From a virus, in the IMG/VR virus record IMGVR_UViG_3300042520_001558, positions 42,487 to 106,486 of that record: a stretch of DNA of 64,000 bases. One strand, 5' to 3'. This document shows, piece after piece, positions 7,531 through 16,600 of this stretch (its first letter is position 1; every line of letters starts with the position of its first letter). The position numbers were made by a program, and so were the translations under genes. A model generated the notes under the pieces. That model was not told where the DNA came from, did not search any database, and saw only the letters and a program-made list of their open reading frames with translations.

Positions 7531-10500
7531 TTAGCGACTATCTTTAGATACCATTACACCTCTCCAAGTAGTACCACCGTCTCTTGTATAGAATGTTAGA
7601 ATGTCAGTACCTGATGCAGTAAGAGTTGGAGCAGCACCACTTGACCATTTAGTACCAGATGGCCATGTAACTGTATAAGCACCACCATTAGTTAGTTCAA
7701 GTGTGAATGATGCCGCATTACCTGATGCTGGAGCACCAGAAAATGTATAAGTAGTTGCACCGTTCAATGTCATAGAAACCATTGAGCCATTTAGAACATT
7801 GATATTTTGAGCACCTGATACTGCTCCGTAGTTGTTAGCAACTTCAACATAGCTATGAGCCAGGAATGACTTATTGTTATAAGTTCTAACATAAGCAGAA
7901 TCAGACATGTAGATACCACCGCCATATGATTCATTATACCAGCCTTGAGCACCAGAACTTCTAAACCAACCACCAGTGTATATTTGTCCATTTGCTGTGA
8001 AATTGCCAGTAACTGTACCTCCGCCAATTGGCAAAGCATAAGACCCAACATTTACACTATCAACAATAACTTTCCATGCTCCCCATGAATTAGATGATAA
8101 TTCACGAAGATAAAAGTTATCATCCCAGTATCCTTTAGACATTTGCCATCCATATCTATCACCTGCATAATGACCCATTGCAGTCATCCATGTAATATGT
8201 GAAGCAACAGGAGCATTTGCTGGAGGACCATTATACAAGTAAAAACCACTTTTTTGCGTTGTGACATTATTCATATCTGAGATAGTATCAGTAGCTGCAG
8301 CGCCATTCGTTCCAGAACAAATATTAGCTAAGGAAATTCCGCCTACAGCGCTTGAATCATCAGCGACACGAGCACTATCTACACGAACACCATAAGTTTG
8401 AGAACCATTCCATCCCATCAATGTAGGGAAAGAAGCTGTCCAAGCTTGTGTAGAATTTGTGCTATTGACTGCAGTTCCATCTGGCGAAGTACCGGCAGAA
8501 GCATCAAAGATTGAATGACCATTACCATAGTTCTTCCATGCCAACTGTCCAACTACTGCAGAAATAGTACCATTTGTGCTCCAAGTAGAACGAGTAGTAG
8601 ATAAATTTACTGCGGTTCCTAAAATATTAAACCACATTGGCATTGATGATATACAATTAGACCCATCAAATCCAAAATACTTAGTACCAGTATTACCAAA
8701 GTAAATGTAACCTGTTGTTGGAGTAGCAGCTCGTGACGAAGTAATGTCGCTGCTTGATAAGGTTCCGCCAATCCAAACTGCTCCACCTTCATTAATACGC
8801 ATTCTTTCTAAATTATTTGTCATAAAGACTATTGGAGTATTTGTTCCTGTTCTTAGTTCAGATTGGGCTCCATTTGAAGTCAAGGCAATAGTAGAAGAAC
8901 CATTCGCTACCGTCAATCCAGTATAAGAACCATCAGTACTTGTTATTGCGATAGAAGAACCACTATTGTCAATATCTTGAACAGTTAAAAACCCACGAAT
9001 AGTTCCAGAACCATAAACATCAAGTTTTGAATATGCAGTAGAACCACCAATTGCAACATTACCAGCATTGTCAATACGCATTCTTTCTGTGCCAGCAACA
9101 TTGAATGTAAAATTAGGAGTGCTAGAACCACTTGCGTTTAAGGTTACTATCCCATTAGTTTCATCAAATATTTGTTCTAAATATGGATTTTTCGTTTGAC
9201 CTAAAATACCTGTACGTTGGAGAACATTAGAACCAGTAGCATTTTTTCTTACCTCTAATGAAACTGTAGGAGCTGATATTCCAATACCTACGTTGCCTTG
9301 AGAAAGTCTCATTCGTTGAACGCCTTCAGTAGCAAACGAAATGTCTCCATTATTTGTATGAATAGATAATCCATTTGTATTGATTGCTTCGAGAGCACAA
9401 CCATTGGCGTTGTTCATACCAGAGTTATAGGTCATGGTTCCGGCAGTTGTTTTTCCGTAATAAGTTATATTGACAGAAGACCATGAAGAAGCATAAAAAT
9501 CATGAGCACCTGCAAGAAGTGTTGCCGCATCAGTTGTGTGTTGTGATTGAGCACAAATATTACTATTGACTACAAAATTATGTAAAGATGGATTTGTAGC
9601 TCCATTGACACCGACATTGACACGTCCAGTATAACTAATACGCATTCTTTCTGTTGGAGCCGCAGCGTTAGATGTATGGAAAGTCAAATCAATTTGATTG
9701 CTACCATTATTGATTGCTCGAATTTGAGCATCACGTACTGACACCCCATTATTGCCAGGGTCCAAGCTAAGCGCGACTGCAGAATTTGCAGTCGCAGAAG
9801 TATTGACAAAACGAGCAACTCCAATAGCCGCTCCAGCTGATGTGCCAAAAGCTTGTAATGTTCCTTGTGACGCTGTAGCAGTTCCACCGATACCAACGTT
9901 ACCAGTAGTGTTTAACGTTGCAAGTGATAACAACCCACTTGATGGATTGTATGTAAGACCTGAGTCTGTCGCTAATGTAACACCCGTACCTTGTGAAGTT
10001 GCAAACGTTGGAAAGTAAGATGCATTGGTTTGATTATCAGATGCAGACACTGAACCACCTGCAACTGTTGTCCATGATGGTGCAGCAGAAGGACCACCTG
10101 ATGTTAGTACCTGACCGGCAGTACCATAGTTAGCTCCGCCAATACCCCATTGTCCAGAAGCACCTATACGAAAACGTTCTGTTGCGTTAGTATGGAAAGA
10201 TAATGGGAATGATTGATAGTTACCAAAATTTACGGTGGTTCCATTACTGCTTAATAAAACGTCCGTTTCAAAGGTTGCACCATCATACATTGACCATTTT
10301 TGAGCATATGAATTTATTGCTCTATCATTCGACATAGCAAGTTTTGCACCAAGGCCAGTAGGATTAACTCCAATACCAACATTACCAGCAGTATCAATAC
10401 GCAAACGTTCTGCGCCACTTGTTTGAAAAACAATAGGAAGAAATGAACCAGTACCAATTTTATCAGCCCAAATGTTTGCTTGTATTGATGTAATATTGAT

Positions 10501-10749
10501 ACCAGCTCTAGCACTATTAAACATATCTGAAGAACCATAAACTACAAACTGAGATGATGTAGCAGTTCCATTTGGAATAGCAGATATAGTAGTATTAGTA
10601 TTAGCAGTACTAGTTTGAAATGCAACGCGATTAGAATGTGTTGCATTATCAAAATCACCTTGAATACGAGCTCCTGTAGAATCAAATATCAGATTAGCTC
10701 CGACATTGACTCCGTTTTTTACTTTGAAATTTGAATTGTTGATTGCCAT
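7531..10749 (-). CDS. Long tail fibre protein
   Basis: This 1072-residue protein starts MAINNSNFKVKNGVNVG, the same header as its upstream neighbour (MAINNNRFLVKNG), so both may attach to the same partner. The body consists of repeated beta modules with TERFRIG, TERMRIS, VQRMRLS or TERMRID endings every 60-100 residues, a pattern of phage fibre shafts. Around residues 870-900 is a knob-like segment with YGWQMSKGYWDDNFYLREL. The C-terminal 110 residues (NGATTYTFSGAPASGN ... GGTTWRGVMVSKDSR) match a frequent fibre-tip domain. Unlike its neighbour it has no S74 chaperone. It shares modules and a 39-bp stretch of identical DNA with that neighbour. Confidence 0.85.
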   Translation of the reverse strand: MAINNSNFKVKNGVNVGANLIFDSTGARIQGDFDNATHSNRVAFQTSTANTNTTISAIPNGTATSSQFVVYGSSDMFNSARAGINITSIQANIWADKIGTGSFLPIVFQTSGAERLRIDTAGNVGIGVNPTGLGAKLAMSNDRAINSYAQKWSMYDGATFETDVLLSSNGTTVNFGNYQSFPLSFHTNATERFRIGASGQWGIGGANYGTAGQVLTSGGPSAAPSWTTVAGGSVSASDNQTNASYFPTFATSQGTGVTLATDSGLTYNPSSGLLSLATLNTTGNVGIGGTATASQGTLQAFGTSAGAAIGVARFVNTSATANSAVALSLDPGNNGVSVRDAQIRAINNGSNQIDLTFHTSNAAAPTERMRISYTGRVNVGVNGATNPSLHNFVVNSNICAQSQHTTDAATLLAGAHDFYASSWSSVNITYYGKTTAGTMTYNSGMNNANGCALEAINTNGLSIHTNNGDISFATEGVQRMRLSQGNVGIGISAPTVSLEVRKNATGSNVLQRTGILGQTKNPYLEQIFDETNGIVTLNASGSSTPNFTFNVAGTERMRIDNAGNVAIGGSTAYSKLDVYGSGTIRGFLTVQDIDNSGSSIAITSTDGSYTGLTVANGSSTIALTSNGAQSELRTGTNTPIVFMTNNLERMRINEGGAVWIGGTLSSSDITSSRAATPTTGYIYFGNTGTKYFGFDGSNCISSMPMWFNILGTAVNLSTTRSTWSTNGTISAVVGQLAWKNYGNGHSIFDASAGTSPDGTAVNSTNSTQAWTASFPTLMGWNGSQTYGVRVDSARVADDSSAVGGISLANICSGTNGAAATDTISDMNNVTTQKSGFYLYNGPPANAPVASHITWMTAMGHYAGDRYGWQMSKGYWDDNFYLRELSSNSWGAWKVIVDSVNVGSYALPIGGGTVTGNFTANGQIYTGGWFRSSGAQGWYNESYGGGIYMSDSAYVRTYNNKSFLAHSYVEVANNYGAVSGAQNINVLNGSMVSMTLNGATTYTFSGAPASGNAASFTLELTNGGAYTVTWPSGTKWSSGAAPTLTASGTDILTFYTRDGGTTWRGVMVSKDSR

Positions 10750-10763
10750 GTTTGTGTTGCTCC

Positions 10764-13601
10764 TTATTTAGATTCTAATACTTTGATACGAGCTTCAAGT
10801 TCTTTGATAGCTTCAAGTAATACTGGAATGAGTTTGTCATATGCTACAGTTCTATAACTTTCACCTTCAATTTCAGTTGAAGTCATTACTATTTCTGGCA
10901 TGACTGCTTGAACTTGGTCGGCTAAAATACCATAATCTTTCTTACCAGCTTTGCCTTTTGTATGCTCAATTCCTTCTTTCCATGTAAAGGTTCCACCATC
11001 AATTGCATTGACAATATCAAGAGGGTTTTGAATGACTTGGAAGTTCTCTTTTAGACGAGGGTCAGAATATGCAGTAACGTTGCCAGCTGCAGTAATATCG
11101 CCCATACAATAAAAGTTGCTAGTTCCGTAATCTACACGATTTGCCCAACCACCAACGCTATTTAGCATACCAATACCAGCACCGTCTGCATAGAAATATC
11201 CACGAGTTGTTCCGGCTGGTGCCATTTGAATTGAACCGGACATTGTACCGCCAGTCAAAGGCAATGCATAAGAGCTAAAGTTGCTTGAATGCAAGAACCT
11301 TACCCAAGAACCCCATGTGCCATTTTGAACATTACGTGAATAAAGCTCAGTAGCATTATCTTCCCAACCCCATGCATTTTGTCTTCCCCAATAACCACCA
11401 GCATTAGAATGACGCATGTTTTCGATAAACCACCAAGTACCTGTTGGGCCACCAACAGATGATTCAGTCCATGAACGACGTGCTGCAGTTGTTTCAGTAA
11501 AGTAAGTATTCCAGTTGCCAGTTGTTCCAAAATTCATTCCCTGATATGTAGCAACTGTAGAAGTTGCCGAGTTTCCTGAACAAGACGATGATGTACCTGA
11601 AGTAGTAGCGTAGCTGACACTAAAATTTGATGGATTATAGACGTAGATGTTAGAACCATCATTACTTCCCCATAACCATGAAGGTTGTCCTCCTTGACCT
11701 GACCAATTGAATGTCATTGCTGTTCCATTGCCACCACTTTGAGATAAAGTAGAAGCTTTAGTTGCAAGAGTCGCAGTTGCAGCATTTCCTGTACAAGAAG
11801 CTGAACTTCCTAAAATATTGAAATACATTGGCATTGATGTTACAAAGTTAGAACCATCAAAACCGCAATACTTAGTACCAGTATTACCAAAGTAAATGTA
11901 ACCTGTAGTTGCAGCAGCAGAACGATAAGCAGTAATGTCACCGGTTGTTAATGAACCAGCAGCAACAAGATTGTTACCGTTCAGTTCTACATAATTAGTT
12001 CCATTGCTAAAGATACGAATAATACCATTACTATCAAGTGCTTGAATACCGCATCTAAAAGTACCACCTGACGTACCTGAAAGTAACCAAGTAGCAGAAG
12101 CAGCGGTTCCCATCGTTGTATTGAATGCACCAGTTGTTTGGCCATTAGTTGTGCCCCAACCTGTAGAAAAACCTGATGCACGTACATTATGAGGCGTATA
12201 GATACCGTTTGTATCAATGAGAGCTCTTTCTGTTCCCCATGCACCAGTATAAGCTCCAGTTCTAAAGCTTATTCCACCTGCATCAGTTACCGCAATACCT
12301 GCATATGATGGAGTTCCACCATTATAGTTCTTGAATGTAAGAGCAGGGTCGTCAGTACCACCAGTCGTTTCCAGTTGAAGAACTGAACCGTATGTTGCAT
12401 TACCAGGATGCTTCATTTGAATACTTGTGCCATCACCAATACGAATACGTTCGACTGAAGAAGTAGCAATTGAAATAGGACCAGTATTAGTATGAATTGA
12501 AATACCGGCCGAATTGATAGCTTCAATAGCACAAGCATTTGCATTGTTCATACTTGGATTGTACGTCATAGTACCAGCGGTGGTTTTACCCATATATGAC
12601 ATATTGATACTTGACCAAGAACTATTGTAATAGTCATGAGCAACTGCTTGAATAGATGAACGAGCTGTTGTGCTTTGAGCTTGAGAAGAAATATAGCCTG
12701 TTGATACTAACAGAGCATTAGCATCAGGAGCAGTTGCAGCATTTACACCTACCGTTACTTGACCTGCAGCATTGATACTCATTCTTTCAACACCACCACC
12801 GGAAACACCATCAGCTTTAGTGCCAAAGCTGATAACCGCACCTTTGTTATTGGCAGTTGAACCAGTTGTACCGGAAGAGATGTATGCATTTCTGAGAGAA
12901 CTTGATGAAGTATTACCTACATCATACCATTCAATGTTACCGTTGTTTCCTGAACCTGCGACCGAGTTTGCAAGTTGTAATGAACCTTGGTCACCAGAAC
13001 CCATAATAGTCAAATAACGTCTATTGCTGGCTGGAGCTAATTGGGTAGAAGTTCCAATAAGAACATTACCGGTGAAGTAAGAACCCAAAGTTGAATGAAT
13101 AGAAAGTGAATTCCCCCATGTTACTGCTGCCCCTGGAACACCAATTACTGAAGTTCCTAGAAATAATGAACCGTCAACTGCATCTGTAGCAATTGAAATA
13201 ACTCCAGCCCCACCATTACTATCACTTACTCCTTTAGCATACAATGCACCAGTAGCACTTTGATAATGTCCAGAACGAATGTTGAAGTTTCCACCACCAT
13301 CATTCCATGAAATACGTTTATGAGCACCATCATCTAATAGAATTGCACCACCACCTCCACTTAGCCATAATGCTCCATCAGTAAGAGATTGAGTTGTTGT
13401 ATTTGTCGATTTTATCATCAACGCAGTAGTATTACCATTGGTGACTACGGTGTCCAATGTTTGACTACCACCCGCATTAGCAAGTACATATGCACGAGTC
13501 GCTGCATCTGACGCATTAACTGGGTCAGCTACATTAGTGATGGTTTTTGAGTTGTTATCAAGGCCATTTTTGACCAAGAAGCGATTGTTGTTGATTGCCA
13601 T
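10764..13601 (-). CDS. Tail fibre with C-terminal S74 intramolecular chaperone
   Basis: This 945-residue protein starts with the MAINNNRFLVKNG header. Its fibre body carries repeated VERMSIN, VERIRIG and related modules. The last 101 residues form a peptidase_S74 / intramolecular chaperone domain. The SDPRLKE cleavage signature is at residues 846-852, with predicted autocleavage between Ser846 and Asp847. YGILADQVQAVMPEIV and a helical tail TVAYDKLIPVLLEAIKELEA follow. In this family the chaperone trimerises the fibre and then cuts itself off. Residues around 300-370 and 560-590 are close relatives of parts of the 7531-10749 fibre, pointing to duplication or recombination. Confidence 0.92.
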   Translation of the reverse strand: MAINNNRFLVKNGLDNNSKTITNVADPVNASDAATRAYVLANAGGSQTLDTVVTNGNTTALMIKSTNTTTQSLTDGALWLSGGGGAILLDDGAHKRISWNDGGGNFNIRSGHYQSATGALYAKGVSDSNGGAGVISIATDAVDGSLFLGTSVIGVPGAAVTWGNSLSIHSTLGSYFTGNVLIGTSTQLAPASNRRYLTIMGSGDQGSLQLANSVAGSGNNGNIEWYDVGNTSSSSLRNAYISSGTTGSTANNKGAVISFGTKADGVSGGGVERMSINAAGQVTVGVNAATAPDANALLVSTGYISSQAQSTTARSSIQAVAHDYYNSSWSSINMSYMGKTTAGTMTYNPSMNNANACAIEAINSAGISIHTNTGPISIATSSVERIRIGDGTSIQMKHPGNATYGSVLQLETTGGTDDPALTFKNYNGGTPSYAGIAVTDAGGISFRTGAYTGAWGTERALIDTNGIYTPHNVRASGFSTGWGTTNGQTTGAFNTTMGTAASATWLLSGTSGGTFRCGIQALDSNGIIRIFSNGTNYVELNGNNLVAAGSLTTGDITAYRSAAATTGYIYFGNTGTKYCGFDGSNFVTSMPMYFNILGSSASCTGNAATATLATKASTLSQSGGNGTAMTFNWSGQGGQPSWLWGSNDGSNIYVYNPSNFSVSYATTSGTSSSCSGNSATSTVATYQGMNFGTTGNWNTYFTETTAARRSWTESSVGGPTGTWWFIENMRHSNAGGYWGRQNAWGWEDNATELYSRNVQNGTWGSWVRFLHSSNFSSYALPLTGGTMSGSIQMAPAGTTRGYFYADGAGIGMLNSVGGWANRVDYGTSNFYCMGDITAAGNVTAYSDPRLKENFQVIQNPLDIVNAIDGGTFTWKEGIEHTKGKAGKKDYGILADQVQAVMPEIVMTSTEIEGESYRTVAYDKLIPVLLEAIKELEARIKVLESK

Positions 13602-13639
13602 AATTCCCTATCCTTATGAACTATTTTAGAAATAGTATA

Positions 13640-13667
13640 ATGGAGAGAGCTCTATGGCTCTCTCCAT
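13640..13667 (-). terminator. Hairpin downstream of the 1691-residue fibre gene
   Basis: An 11-bp perfect stem (ATGGAGAGAGC / GCTCTCTCCAT) with a 6-base loop begins 10 bases after the stop codon of the fibre gene at 13678. In the leftward direction the following bases are only moderately T-rich, so it could be a terminator or an RNA-stabilising hairpin. Confidence 0.65.
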
Positions 13668-13677
13668 GATTTGCTTA

Positions 13678-16600
13678 TTAAGCTGCTATTGTTGTTGCCA
13701 CCACTTTGAATACTGTTACAGCATTAGCTACAGTTGCAGCAATCAAACGAATTTGACCGCCACTAATATCAACCGCAAAAGTTGCTAATGAAGAACCTGT
13801 AAACATTGTTCCATATTCATTGACCCAAGTATCAGTGCCGTTATGAATGACATGGATTTTAGTAGTATGATACGAAGTTCCAGAAGTTGCTTGTATCAAG
13901 TATTCAACAGTTCTATACGATGCTGAAGCTAGTTGCATAATCACTTGGTTTGCATCAGTCGTAGAAGTGGTAAGTGATGTTGAAGAAGTATTGCCGCATG
14001 CAGTACCAAACTGAGTAGCAGTGACTGTTCCACTTGCTGATACATTAGTTGTGCTAAAAGTACCAGTTCCACTAAAAGTATATGTATAATGTGTTGCTAC
14101 AGAATCTAACGTTCCCGCAGTTGAAGCTACAAATAACTGAGCACCTGATGCACCACTATTTCTTAGCACATAACCATAAGTATTAGTGCCAAGATGTTTC
14201 CAACCAGCATTCCAATACATCCCATTACTAATGTAAGAACCCTCAGTAGAACCAGATGAATACAAATAGCTTGGTATTACGTTAGCTGGTAATGAACCAC
14301 TTGTTACATTAGATGCATTTAGATTGGTAAGATTCGCACCAGATACCGCACCAAAAGAACCTGACCAAGTACCAGAAGTAATAGTACCAACAGATGTCAA
14401 GCTTGAAGAAACTATTGAAGAACCTAAAGTAGTCGCATTCAATACATCAACATTGTTGATTTTGAATGCTTTACCAGTTGCTAAGTTCCAGTTTTCAGAA
14501 GAAGTCCAGTTAGCATTAGCATTATCCCAAAGAATAGTTTTGTCAGTAGCACCTTTCAATGTAATACCACCACCATCAGCAGTGACGTTTGTTGGAGTTG
14601 TAACTGAGCCAAGTTCTATGTTCTTATCATCAACAGTAAGAGTTGTTGAATTGACAGTGGTTGTTGTACCATTGATAGTAAGATTTCCAGTAACGACTAA
14701 GTTAGTAGAAAAAGTTGCATTAGTTGCATCAAATGTTACATATGTAGTAGCAGCATTACCAAATGCATGAGTTCCTAAACTCGGGTCACGTTCCCACCAG
14801 GTTTTACTATCAGTTCCTGGAGTACCAAAAGAAACATCAATAGCAACACCTTGATGAAGTTTTACATTGTCCCATCCAGCACCAACACTTTTTCTAACTA
14901 AGTAGCTAATATCTTTTACTGTATTTCCGTCAGCTGATGCATTTTGAATAACGATTGCAACATTATTTCCGACAGAAGCACCGATGTTAGTAGTATTAGT
15001 AACATTGATAGTTCCAACTTTTCCGATATTGGCAGCTGTTCCTAATGTCAATCCGCCAGAATTGAATGTTGCAAATACAGTACCACCATCTTGACTTCGA
15101 ATATATGTTGTAGATGCATCAAGATAAGCAGCTCCACCCCATAACTCAAAATTAGAACCACCGTTATTCTCTGAACGAAGAACTAAGGCACCACCTACTG
15201 CAGTATTAGTAATGTTCAAAATACCTGTTTGATTGACAATAGCAGAATTAGTACCATCATGAACCATGTACAAGTCATTTCCTGTACCAACATAAATGGC
15301 ATTATTATCTTCGACTTTTACATGACCACCAAATATGGCTGAAGCAGATGATAATGATAATTCTGACGTTCCACCAATATAGAAGTTATAACTATTAGCT
15401 GTTCTGTCATATGCAATGTAATCTGTGCTATCAAACACAACTATCGGATTTGCGCCGGATGCGCCCATATAAAAGTTACTAGTAATAGAACTAGGATAGA
15501 ATGATGTAGAACCACTAGCTTCTACAGCCATACGTTTTGTAAGCGTAGTGCCTAATTGAGTTAAAAACTCAATGTTGCCATTGTCAGTAACTCCATCAAA
15601 AGTCGAACCAGCGACGAAGTGAATTCTAGCAACATCATCAGATCCTGAGCCGTTCCAACCCCAACCGGCGACACTGCCAAGAATATCACCTGATTGAACT
15701 ACAGCTGGAGCCGCAGAAGAACCGCGAGCTGATTGAAGTTCAATAGCTGGAAATCCACCAGCAAATCCGCTGTTATAATTTAGTATTGCGATACCTGGCC
15801 ATTGAGCGACAGTTGAACTAGTGTTTTGTACTATCAATCTTGTAGAAGCATCAGCAGCTGAAATTAAAGGAGCAGTACTAAAAGTTTTGAAACCAGTAAT
15901 AGTTTCAGTTCCTGCTAAATGAACAACGTTACTATCAGTTGCTAATGTTGCAGTATCTAAAGTCCAAGTATCAGCAGCAGTCTTTTTCAAATAACCTGAA
16001 GTACCAGCAAGTGCAGCAATAGCAGTTAAGTCTGCATCAAGAGCTTGCTTATTATTCAATTGAGTTTGAATAGCAGATGTTACACCTGATAAGTAATTGA
16101 CTTCAGCAGAAGTAGCAGTGATTGCATCAATCCAAGTATTTTGAGCAGATGTCAAATGAATGGTTTCATCAGTAGTATGTGATAACGGAGCCGCATCAGT
16201 AATACCATAACCTGCAAGTGTAGTTGCTCTGCCAGTAACATCAGCCCAAGCTAAGTAAGCATCGATTGTGCCTTTAGTACCAACTACTATGTCACCGACA
16301 GATGACGTAACTTCTGGAACAAATGTGAATTTACCGGTACTTTTATCATATCCAAAGAAACCTTCTTTCTCATTAGTGCCATTATGCCATTTAAATTTCC
16401 ATCCTCTATCGTATGCATTGTTAGCTTGGCCGCCTAAAGAAGCTATCAAAGGAATGTATTGACGAGTATAGAAGCTAGAACATGTAACAGTACCTTGACA
16501 GTTCATATTTGTTGAAGTACCTAAACTTCCAGTAATATCACATCCGGCGGCATTGAAATAAGCAATCGTTGTTCCACCTTGTGTTCTAATAGATGTTGCG

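Noticed and set aside
14324-14770. 148-codon open frame antisense to the 1691-residue fibre
   Set aside because: No ribosome site or promoter, and its composition mirrors the Thr/Ser/Val-rich coding strand. Similar antisense frames occur across all repeat-rich fibre genes.
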